DNA from: Chersky-806 sp036502405
GTDB lineage: Bacteria; Actinomycetota; Acidimicrobiia; IMCC26256; JAENVU01
Direction: 5' to 3'
NCBI GenBank assembly: GCA_036502405.1
Contig: DASXYP010000047.1
Coordinates: forward strand, 16,074-80,073
Length of the DNA stretch: 64,000 nucleotides
Under the pieces are notes generated by a model. It did not search any database and was not told the origin of the DNA. It saw nothing but the letters and a program-made list of their open reading frames with translations. The position numbers were made by a program, and so were the translations under genes. Shown one piece after another: positions 1-7,946 of the stretch. How positions within the stretch are numbered: the stretch's first letter is position 1; every line of letters starts with the position of its first letter.

Positions 1-337
1 ACCCCTTGAGCACCGAGCGCAGGTGCAGGGGTGATCCGTCGGAGATGTAGACGAAGCGGGCGTCGCGCACCGTCTCCGCGATCTCCGCGCTCTCCGCCTC
101 GGTGCGGTGCAGCACCGGCAGCTCGCGGACCTTCGCGCCGAGCTTGGCGAAGTGCGCGCCCGCGGCGTCGACGACCCGGTCCGGGTGCTCGTAGGCCGCC
201 GCGGTCGGCAGGACCAGCACCTCGGTCCCGCCGCTCGCCTCCAGCAGTGCCGCGTCCAGGTCACGGGTGCCGTCGCGCCACTCGCCCCCGCCGACCAGCG
301 CGAGCGTGCCGGCGACTTCGGTACCCGAGGAGGTCAT
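1..337 (-). CDS. Peptidase S51 / cyanophycinase-like protein, N-terminal part (runs off the window)
   Basis: The reverse strand reads from ATG at 337 to the window edge without a stop, giving the first 112 residues. Residues 12-20 read LALVGGGEW and residues 40-48 read VLVLPTAAA, followed by a Rossmann-like alternation and SDGSPLHLRSVLKG at the edge. This order (Gly-rich strand, PTA turn, then a Gly/Ser-Asp segment before a short helix) resembles the start of S51 peptidases and class I glutamine-amidotransferase-like proteins. The catalytic serine lies beyond the edge, so activity cannot be judged. It faces away from the dehydrogenase gene at 444, leaving about 106 bases for divergent promoters. 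Confidence 0.6.
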   Translation of the reverse strand, partial: MTSSGTEVAGTLALVGGGEWRDGTRDLDAALLEASGGTEVLVLPTAAAYEHPDRVVDAAGAHFAKLGAKVRELPVLHRTEAESAEIAETVRDARFVYISDGSPLHLRSVLKG

Positions 338-443
338 CGCCGGGCACCTTATCCAGCGGTTCGCGGGCCCGGCTCGCCTGGCGACCCGTCCTTACCGGCC
401 GGTAACCTCTCCGGTTCCACACCGGCCGCAGGGGGAAGTCACG

Positions 444-1301
444 ATGAGCGTCAAGCGCTTGGGAGTCGTCGGTTCCGGCATCATGGGTTCCGGGATCGCA
501 GAGGTCGCCGCGAAGGCAGGCATCGAGGTCGTCCTGCGGAGCCGGTCCCAGACCACCGCCGACGCGATGGTCGCGGGGCTCGAGAAGTCCCTCGCCAAGC
601 AGGTCGAGCGGGGCAAGCTCGAAGCCGCGGAGCGCGACGCGGTGCTCGCCCGGGTGCGCGCGGTCAGCGACCTCGAGGAGCTCGCGGACTGCGATCTGGT
701 GCTCGAGTCGATCGTCGAGGACCTCGCGGCGAAGAAGCACCTGTTCAGCGAGCTCGACCGGATCGTGGCGGAGGGTGCGATCCTGGCGACGAACACGTCG
801 ACCCTGCCGGTCGTCGAGATGGCGATGGAGACCGGACGGCCCGAGCGCGTCTGCGGCATCCACTTCTTCAACCCGGCGCCGATGATGCCGCTGGTCGAGG
901 TGGTGCGGTCGATCACGACGAGCGACGAGACCGTCGCCGCGGCCCGGGCCTTCGCCGACGCGTGCGGCAAGAACCCGGTCGAGGTCAGGGACCAGGCCGG
1001 GTTCATCGTCAACGCGCTGCTGTTCCCCTACCTCAACAACGCGGTGAAGCTGCTCGACGCCGGCGTCGCGACCCGTGAGGACATCGACGCGGCGATGCAG
1101 GGCGGCTGCAACTTCCCGATGGGTCCGCTCGCCCTGCTCGACCTCGTGGGCCTCGACACGAGCCTCGCGATCCTCGAGGCGCTCTACGCCGAGTTCAAGG
1201 ACCCGAACTACGCGCCCGCACCCCTCCTGCGGCGGATGGTCAGCGCAGAGCGGTTGGGCCGCAAGAGCGGCCAGGGCTTCTTCGACTACCGCAAGAAGTA
1301 A
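444..1301 (+). CDS. 3-hydroxybutyryl-CoA dehydrogenase
   Basis: NAD(P)-dependent interconversion of acetoacetyl-CoA and 3-hydroxybutyryl-CoA. The 285-residue protein has the usual family length. Residues 7-15 carry the nucleotide-binding GxGxxG motif (GVVGSGIMG). Near residue 139 is HFFNPAPMMPLVEVV, which contains the catalytic His and Glu, followed by the conserved Asn in VNALLFPYLN. The C-terminal domain ends with GRKSGQGFFDY, typical of the family. The start at 444 was chosen because GGGGGAAG lies just upstream and the product then begins directly at the Rossmann fold; the frame is open further upstream. With the thiolase at 16196 and the reductase/carboxylase at 14705 it could supply the C4 arm of the ethylmalonyl-CoA pathway. 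It could equally serve beta-oxidation. Confidence 0.93.
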   Translation: MSVKRLGVVGSGIMGSGIAEVAAKAGIEVVLRSRSQTTADAMVAGLEKSLAKQVERGKLEAAERDAVLARVRAVSDLEELADCDLVLESIVEDLAAKKHLFSELDRIVAEGAILATNTSTLPVVEMAMETGRPERVCGIHFFNPAPMMPLVEVVRSITTSDETVAAARAFADACGKNPVEVRDQAGFIVNALLFPYLNNAVKLLDAGVATREDIDAAMQGGCNFPMGPLALLDLVGLDTSLAILEALYAEFKDPNYAPAPLLRRMVSAERLGRKSGQGFFDYRKK

Positions 1302-1354
1302 TCGCCTTTCCGGTCACGCTCGCTGGGCTGCGGGGCAGAGAGCTTGCTCGTCCA

Positions 1355-1376
1355 CTGCTCGCCGCTCCGCGAGCAG
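1355..1376. terminator. Intergenic hairpin after the dehydrogenase gene
   Basis: CTGCTCGC at 1355-1362 pairs perfectly with GCGAGCAG at 1369-1376 around a six-base loop. It lies 54 bases after the dehydrogenase stop and 80 before the mutase start. No T-run follows, so an intrinsic terminator role is possible but unproven. Confidence 0.4.
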
Positions 1377-1455
1377 CCGCGGCTCGCACGTGCGTTGTGC
1401 ATCGGGCGTGCCGCGGCGATTGTGGTTTCCTCACTCGCGCGGGGACAATGGTGAC

Positions 1456-3471
1456 GTGACGCAACGCGACCGGCCCTGGGTCATCCGCACGTACTCCGGC
1501 CACTCGTCGGCGAAGGCCTCGAACGAGCTCTACCGCGCGAACCTGGCGAAGGGGCAGACCGGGCTGTCGGTTGCGTTCGACCTCCCGACCCAGACCGGGT
1601 ACGACGCCGACCACGTGCTCGCCCGGGGCGAGGTCGGCAAGGTCGGCGTGCCGGTGCCGCACCTCGGTGAGATGCGGACGTTGTTCGACGGCATGCCGCT
1701 CGAGGACATGAACACGTCGATGACGATCAACGCGACCGCGATGTGGCTCCTCGCGCTCTACATCGCACTCGCCGAGGAGCGCGGCGTCGATCCTCACGTC
1801 CTCGCGGGCACGACGCAGAACGACATCGTGAAGGAGTTCCTCTCGCGCGGCACGTTCATCTTCGGCCCGGAGCCGAGCCGCCGGCTCACCGTCGACGTCA
1901 TCACCCACACCGTGAAGCACCTGCCCCGCTGGAACCCGATCAACGTCTGCCCGTACCACCTGCAGGAGGCCGGCGCGACTCCGGTGCAGGAGCTCGCGTA
2001 CGGGCTCGCGACGGCGGTCGGCGTCCTCGACGCGGTACGGGACTCGGGCCAGGTCGGCCCCGAGGACTTCCCCCAGGTGGTCGGCCGGATCTCGTTCTTC
2101 ATCGACGCGGGGATCCGCTTCGTCGAGGAGATGTGCAAGATGCGCGCGTTCACCGCGCTGTGGGACCGCATCTGCCTCGAGCGCTACGGGGTGCAGGACG
2201 AGAAGCTCCGCCGCTTCCGCTACGGCGTGCAGGTCAACTCGCTCGGCCTCACCGAGGCTCAGCCCGAGAACAACGTCCAGCGGATCGTCCTCGAGATGCT
2301 CGGGGTGACCCTGTCGCGCGACGCGCGAGCCCGGGCCTTGCAGCTGCCGTGCTGGAACGAGGCGCTCGGGCTCCCCCGTTCGTGGGACCAGCAGTGGTCG
2401 CTGCGCATGCAGCAGGTGCTCGCGTACGAGACCGACCTGCTCGAGTACGGCGACCTGTTCGAGGGCTCGAAGGTCGTCGAGGCGAAGGTCGAGGAGCTCT
2501 CGACCGCCGCGTGGGAAGAGCTGCAGTGGGTGCTCGACGGTGGCGGCGCGTTCGAGATGATCGACGAGATCAAGGGCCGGCTCGTGCAGTCCAACGCGGA
2601 GCGGATCCGCCACATCGAGTCGGGCGCGACGACGGTGGTCGGCGTGAACTCCTTCACCGAGACCGAGGCGTCACCGCTCACCGCCGACCTCGAAGGCGAG
2701 TCGCACATCCTCGTGCTCGACCCGGCCGCCGAGGCCGAGCAGATCGCCCGCTTGGAGGAGTGGCGGCACGAACGTGACGCCGCGGCGGTGGACGTCGCGC
2801 TCAAGCGGCTGCGGGCGGCGGCCGCGACCGACGAGAACCTGATGGCGACGACCATCGAGCTGGCACGGGCCGGCGGCACGGTCGGCGAGTGGGCCGGCGC
2901 GCTGCGCGACGTGTTCGGGGAGTACCGCGCCCCGACCGGCGTCGGCGGCATCGCCGCGGGCGTGGCCGACGACATGCTGGCCGTGCGCACGCAGGTTCAG
3001 GCCGAGGCCAAGCAGCTCGGCGGCCCGCCCCGCATCCTCGTCGGCAAGCCCGGGCTCGACGGCCACTCCAACGGGGCCGAGCAGATCGCGGTCGCGGCGC
3101 GCGACGCGGGCATGGAGGTCGTCTACCAAGGCATCCGCCTTACTCCGCTCCAGATCGCGACCGCCGCACGCGACGAGGACGTCGACGTCGTCGGCCTCTC
3201 GATCCTGTCTGGCTCGCACCTCGAGCTCGTGCCCGAGATCATCCGCCTGCTGCGATCGATGGACGTCGACGCGCCGGTCGTGGTCGGCGGGATCATCCCC
3301 GAGCCGGACCAGGTCGTCCTGCGCAACGCCGGGGTCGCCGGGATCTACACGCCGAAGGACTACCGATTTGCGCAGATCATGCGGGATGTCGCGGCCCTCG
3401 GTCTGGAACATCGCCGAAACCGCACAAAGCACTCCACCGCGGCGCGCGGTGAGCCGATGGACTCCCCGTGA
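1456..3471 (+). CDS. ecm: Ethylmalonyl-CoA mutase (B12-dependent)
   Basis: Converts ethylmalonyl-CoA to methylsuccinyl-CoA using adenosylcobalamin. The 671-residue single-chain protein has the length of known ethylmalonyl-CoA mutases and is shorter than the methylmalonyl-CoA mutase large subunit. The N-terminal barrel contains GQTGLSVAFDLPTQTGYD and a TMTINATA-like segment (TSMTINATAMW). The C-terminal B12 domain has LDGHSNG (cofactor-ligating His about residue 537) and GLSILSGSH. The N-terminal IRTYSGHSSAKASNELYR signature is, from memory, characteristic of the Ecm branch. GTG at 1456 is the likely start because homology begins at RPWVIRTY; the open frame upstream is unrelated sequence. The next gene starts inside its stop codon. 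Methylmalonyl-CoA mutase-like activity cannot be excluded from sequence alone. Confidence 0.88.
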   Translation: MTQRDRPWVIRTYSGHSSAKASNELYRANLAKGQTGLSVAFDLPTQTGYDADHVLARGEVGKVGVPVPHLGEMRTLFDGMPLEDMNTSMTINATAMWLLALYIALAEERGVDPHVLAGTTQNDIVKEFLSRGTFIFGPEPSRRLTVDVITHTVKHLPRWNPINVCPYHLQEAGATPVQELAYGLATAVGVLDAVRDSGQVGPEDFPQVVGRISFFIDAGIRFVEEMCKMRAFTALWDRICLERYGVQDEKLRRFRYGVQVNSLGLTEAQPENNVQRIVLEMLGVTLSRDARARALQLPCWNEALGLPRSWDQQWSLRMQQVLAYETDLLEYGDLFEGSKVVEAKVEELSTAAWEELQWVLDGGGAFEMIDEIKGRLVQSNAERIRHIESGATTVVGVNSFTETEASPLTADLEGESHILVLDPAAEAEQIARLEEWRHERDAAAVDVALKRLRAAAATDENLMATTIELARAGGTVGEWAGALRDVFGEYRAPTGVGGIAAGVADDMLAVRTQVQAEAKQLGGPPRILVGKPGLDGHSNGAEQIAVAARDAGMEVVYQGIRLTPLQIATAARDEDVDVVGLSILSGSHLELVPEIIRLLRSMDVDAPVVVGGIIPEPDQVVLRNAGVAGIYTPKDYRFAQIMRDVAALGLEHRRNRTKHSTAARGEPMDSP

Positions 3472-4244
3472 TGGACCGCCGACTCGCGTTCTCGATCGGT
3501 GCCGGGTTCGCCTCGCTGGCGATCGGCATCGCAGTCGGAGTGCTGGGAATCCCCGAGCTCGCCGTGCTCAGTGGCTTGTTCGGGCTGCTCGCGGCCATCG
3601 CCGCGACCGCGCTGGGCGCCCGCACGCGAAGCGCCGAGGAGCAGCTCCACGAGATGAGCGTCGACCGGGCCCGGCTCCGCCGTGAGCTCGACGCGCTGGC
3701 GGCCATCTTCGCCGAGGAGGCGACCCGGCGGAGCTCCGCCGAGGAGTCCGCCGCCGAGCGCGCCGACTCGGAGCCGTTGGTCGATCCCATCTCGGGTCTG
3801 CTCGAGCAGCAGTTCTTCAAGGTCATCGTCCAGCAGCGGGTCGCGGCGGCCCGCCGCCAGCTCCAGCCGGTGTCCGTCGTCATCTTCGAGCTCGACGGCG
3901 TCGGCCGCTCGGACGCCGACACCCAGCACCAGGCGCTCGGCGTCCTCGGTGCGGTCGTGCGGCGCACGCTGCGCGAGTGCGACGCGGCCTGCCGCATCGG
4001 CGACACGATGGCCGCCGCGGTGCTCGAGGACACGGCCGAGGCCGGCGCGGTCTGGGCCGCCGAGCGCGTCCGCGGCACGTTGCACAGCAGCCCGGTCGGC
4101 GACTCCCTCACGATCTCGGCCGGCATCGCCTGCTACCCGAGCCACGCGCTCAACGCGCCCGAGCTCGTCGACCAGGCCGGCCGCGCCCTCGAGAGCGCCC
4201 GCGCCAGAGGCCGCGACCACGTAGAGATCGCCCAACCCGACTGA
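3471..4244 (+). CDS. Membrane-anchored degenerate GGDEF-domain protein
   Basis: The 257-residue product starts with two hydrophobic stretches (about residues 5-25 and 27-48), then a charged helical linker (about 50-90) and a GGDEF-type domain (about 105-250). The domain keeps the fold landmarks: DPISGLLEQQFF, an FELDGVG strand, and the C-terminal ISAGIACYPSHA. The active-site loop reads RIGDTMA where an active cyclase has GG(D/E)EF, so it is probably not a diguanylate cyclase. It may bind a nucleotide or act as a scaffold. Its ATG overlaps the mutase stop by one base, so it is probably translationally coupled to ecm. GTG at 3468 is an alternative start. Confidence 0.75.
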   Translation: MDRRLAFSIGAGFASLAIGIAVGVLGIPELAVLSGLFGLLAAIAATALGARTRSAEEQLHEMSVDRARLRRELDALAAIFAEEATRRSSAEESAAERADSEPLVDPISGLLEQQFFKVIVQQRVAAARRQLQPVSVVIFELDGVGRSDADTQHQALGVLGAVVRRTLRECDAACRIGDTMAAAVLEDTAEAGAVWAAERVRGTLHSSPVGDSLTISAGIACYPSHALNAPELVDQAGRALESARARGRDHVEIAQPD

Positions 4245-4254
4245 CCTTCTCTTC

Positions 4255-4436
4255 AAGATCTCTCGAGCGCACCTCCAGACCCGACGTCGCAAAAGGCGCT
4301 CGAGCGGCCCTCCCGAAGATCTCTGGAGCGCACCTCCGCACCCGCGTCTCCCACGGCGCTCCAGCGGCCCTCCCGAAGATCTCTGGAGCGCACCTCCAGA
4401 CCCGAAGTCGCAAAAGGCGCTCCAGCGGCCCCACTC
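4255..4436. repeat. Three tandem about 60-bp repeats, each a hairpin
   Basis: Units begin near 4255, 4316 and 4376 (spacing 61 then 60). Each holds a nine-base inverted repeat. Unit 1 pairs CTCGAGCGC (4262-4270) with GCGCTCGAG (4296-4304). Units 2 and 3 pair CTGGAGCGC (4323-4331, 4383-4391) with GCGCTCCAG (4356-4364, 4416-4424). The base that differs between unit 1 and the others changes on both arms, so pairing is kept. Units 1 and 3 share most of the loop, including the GTCGCAAAAG run. The array lies between convergent genes and no coding sequence is supported here. Confidence 0.85.
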
Positions 4437-4501
4437 TTCTCCAGAGCGGCGAAGAAGGCGCGGGAGCACACAAGAGGACGTCAGTCGCGACTCGCAGCCC
4501 A

Positions 4502-4597
4502 GGCCTCGTGCGGGGTCGTGGCCACCGAGCGAGTTCTGCGAGCGCCCCTCAGCTCGCAGACTGTCCGAGCGAATGGCCATGCGCCCCGCACGAGGCC
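4502..4597. repeat. Palindromic intergenic element, copy A
   Basis: GGCCTCGTGCGGGG (4502-4515) pairs perfectly with CCCCGCACGAGGCC (4584-4597). Inside, TGGCCA (4519-4524) pairs with TGGCCA (4574-4579), and near the tip CTGCGAGC pairs with GCTCGCAG. Between these helices lie two asymmetric unpaired strands, one on each arm. The arm segments 4519-4535 and 4560-4579 recur almost unchanged, in the opposite orientation, in copy B at 48781-48867. The element fills most of the remaining gap between the GGDEF gene and the acyl-CoA synthetase gene, which converge on it. Confidence 0.75.
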
Positions 4598-4622
4598 GTG
4601 ACCACTTGGGCAGGGACCGAGC

Positions 4623-6431
4623 TCACGCGTACAGAGACGAGATCTCCAGCGCATACTTCGCCGCAATCCCCCGGCGCTTCAACTTCATCGTCGGCGTCAG
4701 CTCCTCGGAGTCCGCGACCCACTCGTCGCAGAGGATCCTCACCTTCTTCACCCGCTCGGCCTGGTTGAACGACTCCATCGCGGCCGCGACCTCGCGGTCG
4801 ACCTCGGCGACGACCTCGGGGTGGTCGGCGAGCTCGGCGATGCTGGTGGCGCGGATCCCGTGGCGGCTCGCCCACCCGGGCGCGACCTCGGGGTCGAGCA
4901 CGACGAGCGCGGCGATGAACGGGCGGGCCTCGCCGATGACGCACGCCTGCCCGATGAGCTCCTGGGCCTTGAGCGCGGCCTCGAGGTTCGCGGGCGACAC
5001 GTTCTTGCCGCCCGCGGTGATGATCAGCTCCTTCTTGCGGTCGACGATGCGCAGGTAGCCCTCGTCGTCGAACACCCCGATGTCACCCGAGTGCAGCCAG
5101 CCGTCGGCGTCGAGCGCGTCGGCGGTCTTCCCGGGGTCGTTCAGGTAGCCGCGGAAGACGTTGCCACCGCGCGCGATCACCTCGCCGTCCTCGGCGAGGC
5201 GCACCTCGCTGCCGGGGATCGCGGGACCGACGGAGCCGGCCTTGATCCGGAACGGCTCCCAGGTCATCGGGCCCGACGACTCGCTCATCCCGTAGATCTC
5301 GGAGATCGGCACCCCGAGGGCCCGGAAGAAGTCGAAGACCTCGACCGAGATCGGCGCGGCGCCGCTGATCGCGGCGATGCACTCGTCGAGCCCGACGATC
5401 GACCGGACGAGTGCGAGGGTGTCGCGCTCGGCGGCCTCCCACTCGGCCCGGAGGTCGTCGGGCAGCTCCTCGTCGCGGGCACGGCAGTCCGACGCCTTGA
5501 GCCCGACGCCGAGCGCGGCCTCGAGCTGCTCCCGGCGCGCGGCGTCGGCCGCGGCGATCGCCATGATCCCCGAGTGCATCTTCTCCCACACCCTCGGGAC
5601 CGAGAAGAAGATCTCGGGCCGGACCTCGGGCAGGTACTGCGCGATCTGTCCGCCCTCCGGACACGTCGAGACCTCGTAGCCGAGCGCGACGCCCTGGTAG
5701 TGCGACGTCATCCGCTCCGCGATGTGTGCCATCGGGAGGTAGGACACGACGCGCCGCCCGGCCGTCGCGAGCTCGCCGAGGCAGAGCCGGAGGCTCTCGA
5801 TCGTCCAGCAGATGTTCTCGTGGTCGAGCAGCACGCCCTTCGGGGGGCCGGTGGTCCCCGACGTGTAGATGACCGTCGCGATGTCGCTCGGCGCGGCGAT
5901 CGCCGCGGCCTCGTCGAGGTCGAGCGGGACCGACTCGATCAGGTCACTCCACGCGAGGACGCCGGCCGGACGGGCCGCCTTCGCCTCGATGGTGACGACG
6001 TGCGCCAGCTGCGGCAGCGCGTCGCGCACCTCGAGGAAGCGGCCGAGGTACCCGTCGTCCTCCAGGATCGCGACCGTCGCCTCGCAATGGCCCACGAGGT
6101 ACTGGACCTGCTCGGGCGCCGAGGAGTTGTAGATCGAGATCGGCGTCGCCCCGAGCAGGAGCACCGCCATGTCGGCCACGTGGAACTCGGGCCGGTTCCG
6201 CATCATGAGGACGACCCGGTCGCCGCGGGACACGCCGAGCCCGCGCAGGCTGGCGGCGAGTCGGGTCGCCCGCTCCGCGTAGTCGGTCCAGGTCCAGTGC
6301 CGCCACGAGTCGCCGTCCTTCCAGCGCAGGGCGACCGCGTCGGGCCGGGCGCGGACGGTGGCGACGAAGCAGGCGGGCACGGTCCGGCCTCGGACCGCCT
6401 CCAACAGCTCTCGGTTCGTGATCCGACTCAC
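4623..6431 (-). CDS. Long-chain acyl-CoA synthetase (AMP-binding)
   Basis: Activates a carboxylic acid, probably a fatty acid, through an acyl-adenylate to the CoA thioester. The 602-residue protein has the P-loop-like YTSGTTGPPKGV near residue 190, YLPMAHIAER, the adenine-binding IYGMSESSGP, and the hinge region GWLHSGDIGVFDDEGYLRIVDRKKELIIT. A C-terminal lysine lies in TPTMKLKRR. This order matches FACS/FadD15-like enzymes. GTG at 6431 is the chosen start: AAGGGGG lies five bases upstream, whereas ATG at 6473 has no Shine-Dalgarno sequence. The gene converges on the ecm/GGDEF pair across the repeat region. Its exact chain-length preference is not visible. Confidence 0.9.
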   Translation of the reverse strand: MSRITNRELLEAVRGRTVPACFVATVRARPDAVALRWKDGDSWRHWTWTDYAERATRLAASLRGLGVSRGDRVVLMMRNRPEFHVADMAVLLLGATPISIYNSSAPEQVQYLVGHCEATVAILEDDGYLGRFLEVRDALPQLAHVVTIEAKAARPAGVLAWSDLIESVPLDLDEAAAIAAPSDIATVIYTSGTTGPPKGVLLDHENICWTIESLRLCLGELATAGRRVVSYLPMAHIAERMTSHYQGVALGYEVSTCPEGGQIAQYLPEVRPEIFFSVPRVWEKMHSGIMAIAAADAARREQLEAALGVGLKASDCRARDEELPDDLRAEWEAAERDTLALVRSIVGLDECIAAISGAAPISVEVFDFFRALGVPISEIYGMSESSGPMTWEPFRIKAGSVGPAIPGSEVRLAEDGEVIARGGNVFRGYLNDPGKTADALDADGWLHSGDIGVFDDEGYLRIVDRKKELIITAGGKNVSPANLEAALKAQELIGQACVIGEARPFIAALVVLDPEVAPGWASRHGIRATSIAELADHPEVVAEVDREVAAAMESFNQAERVKKVRILCDEWVADSEELTPTMKLKRRGIAAKYALEISSLYA

Positions 6432-6738
6432 GAGGCCCCCTTGCCGGTCGATCGGCCACAATTCGTAGCGCATCCGACGCGTGGGGGAAACGTCGCCGTC
6501 CCCATGCCGTCCCCGCACCGTCCACCGTCTGGCGCCGCCCCCCTTGGGGTCGGAAACCCGGCATACGCTGCCTGAAACGATCAAACCGGACAAGAAATTC
6601 TCGGGCTTCTCCCCAGATGGGGGGTCTCGTCCACACCCTTGTCCACAGCAGGCTCTGGAAAACCTCGAGGTGGTGGTGCACAATGCCCGCAGCGACGTCC
6701 CGAGGAGCCGTTGGGGCCCCCGCCGCAAGGTGAGGTCT
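6432..6738. other. 307-base gap with two DnaA-box-like sites
   Basis: This gap lies between the synthetase start and the CoA-transferase stop, both on the minus strand, and should contain the synthetase promoter. No convincing gene is present. TCGTCCACA (6627-6635) and TTGTCCACA (6639-6647) lie 12 bases apart in the same orientation. The second matches the high-GC actinobacterial DnaA box and the first differs at one position. Nothing else suggests an origin. Confidence 0.4.
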
Positions 6739-7920
6739 CTACTCCGACACTCCTCGGGGCGTCTCGCGTCCGGGCCCGGTTCCGGGCCCGTCACTGCGGT
6801 CGGCCCACAGGTCCTCGGCCACGACCTGGGTGTCCGCGCCGAGCGGGCGTCCCGCATGGCGCACCTGGCCGGGCGTGCGGGACATCCGGGCGAGGAGCCC
6901 GGGCATGCGGACCCCGTCGACGTCCACGATCGCGCCCCGGGCGGCGATGTGGGGATCGGCCAGGAGGTCGGCCATGGAGTAGACGGGCGCGATCGCGGCC
7001 TCGGCGGCCTCGAACGCCGCGAGCACGTCTTCCGAGGTGCGGGCGCCGACCCAGTCGGCGACGATCCGGTCCAGCTCCGCGCGGTGCTCCACCCGACCTT
7101 CGAAGCTGACGAAGCGCGGGTCGTCGCCCACCCCGAGCAAGGCCATCACGCGGTGCGCGACCGACTCGGCGGACGTCGAGATCGCGATCCAACGTCCGTC
7201 CGCGCACTGGTACGTGCCGCGCGGGACCGTGTACGGGATCCCGCTGCCGAGCCGCGGCTGGAGGTAGCCGAGGTGCGCGTGCGCGCTCGGCAGCGCGCCC
7301 ATCAGCTGCAGCATCGTCTCGAGCAGGTTCACGTCGACGACCTGGCCCTCGCCGGTGCGGTCGCGGTGGCGCAGCGCGACCATGACCGCGAACGCGCCGG
7401 CGAGCGCGGTCACCTCGTCGGTCAGCGCGATCGGCGGGAGCAGCGGCGCGCCGTCCGGCTCGCCGTTGATCGCGGCGAACCCGCTCATCGCCTCGGCCAT
7501 CGTGGCGAACCCGGGCCGGCCCGAGTACGGGCCCTCCTGGCCGAACCCCGTGATCCGGAGGACGACGAGGCCCGGATTCCGCGCCAGCAGGTCCTCCGGC
7601 GCCAACCCCAGACGCTCGAGCGTGCCGGGCCGGAAGTTCTCGACCAGCACGTCCGCGGTGGCGAGCAGGCGCCGCATCGTGTCGAGCCCCGCGTCGGTCT
7701 TGAGGTCGAGCACCGCGGCCCGCTTCCCCCGCCCGAGCAGCTTCCACATGAACGACTCGCCGTCGCGGGGGTCGATCCAGCCCATGCGGCGCGTGCCGTC
7801 GCCCTCGGGGCTCTCGACCTTGACCACGTCGGCGCCGAAGTCCGCCAGGTAGCGGGCCACCCCGGGCCCCGCCAACACGGTCGCCATGTCCACGACCCGG
7901 AGCCCCGCAAGTGCCTGCAC
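6739..7920 (-). CDS. CaiB/BaiF family (class III) CoA-transferase
   Basis: Moves CoA between acyl-CoA donors and carboxylic acids. The 393-residue length is typical. The N-terminus reads LAGLRVVDMATVLAGPGVARYLADFGADVVKVE, in pieces the standard CaiB opening. LVENFRPGTLERLGL and ITGFGQEGPYSGRPGF follow. The catalytic aspartate is the D of GQVVDVNLLETM. GTG at 7920 is preferred because the family fold begins at once; it leaves 26 bases to the divergent flavoenzyme at 7947. The two divergent genes probably act on the same class of substrate, but the substrate is unknown. Alpha-methylacyl-CoA racemase activity is a possible alternative in this family. Confidence 0.88.
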   Translation of the reverse strand: MQALAGLRVVDMATVLAGPGVARYLADFGADVVKVESPEGDGTRRMGWIDPRDGESFMWKLLGRGKRAAVLDLKTDAGLDTMRRLLATADVLVENFRPGTLERLGLAPEDLLARNPGLVVLRITGFGQEGPYSGRPGFATMAEAMSGFAAINGEPDGAPLLPPIALTDEVTALAGAFAVMVALRHRDRTGEGQVVDVNLLETMLQLMGALPSAHAHLGYLQPRLGSGIPYTVPRGTYQCADGRWIAISTSAESVAHRVMALLGVGDDPRFVSFEGRVEHRAELDRIVADWVGARTSEDVLAAFEAAEAAIAPVYSMADLLADPHIAARGAIVDVDGVRMPGLLARMSRTPGQVRHAGRPLGADTQVVAEDLWADRSDGPGTGPGRETPRGVSE

Positions 7921-7946
7921 TCCCGACAGGATAGAAAGCCCATCGC

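Noticed and set aside
1075..1455. N-terminal extension of ethylmalonyl-CoA mutase
   Set aside because: It overlaps the dehydrogenase gene in another frame and the intergenic hairpin, and family similarity begins at 1456.
1303..1455. Third copy of the palindromic element
   Set aside because: The region has GCTCGCT-type words and a hairpin, but not the two conserved arm segments.
1240..2613. Long open frame opposite the ethylmalonyl-CoA mutase gene
   Set aside because: Arg/Asp/His-rich composition typical of antisense frames in high-GC DNA; the plus-strand mutase is clear.
4255..4436. CRISPR array
   Set aside because: Units are contiguous 60-bp repeats with no unique spacers, and no cas gene is present.
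6627..6647. Chromosomal replication origin
   Set aside because: Only two boxes, no AT-rich region and no dnaA, dnaN or gyr genes. dnaX-recR is not an origin marker by itself.
6431..6857. N-terminal extension of the acyl-CoA synthetase from an upstream start
   Set aside because: The extra 142 residues are Arg/Pro-rich with no homology; GTG 6431 has a good ribosome-binding site.
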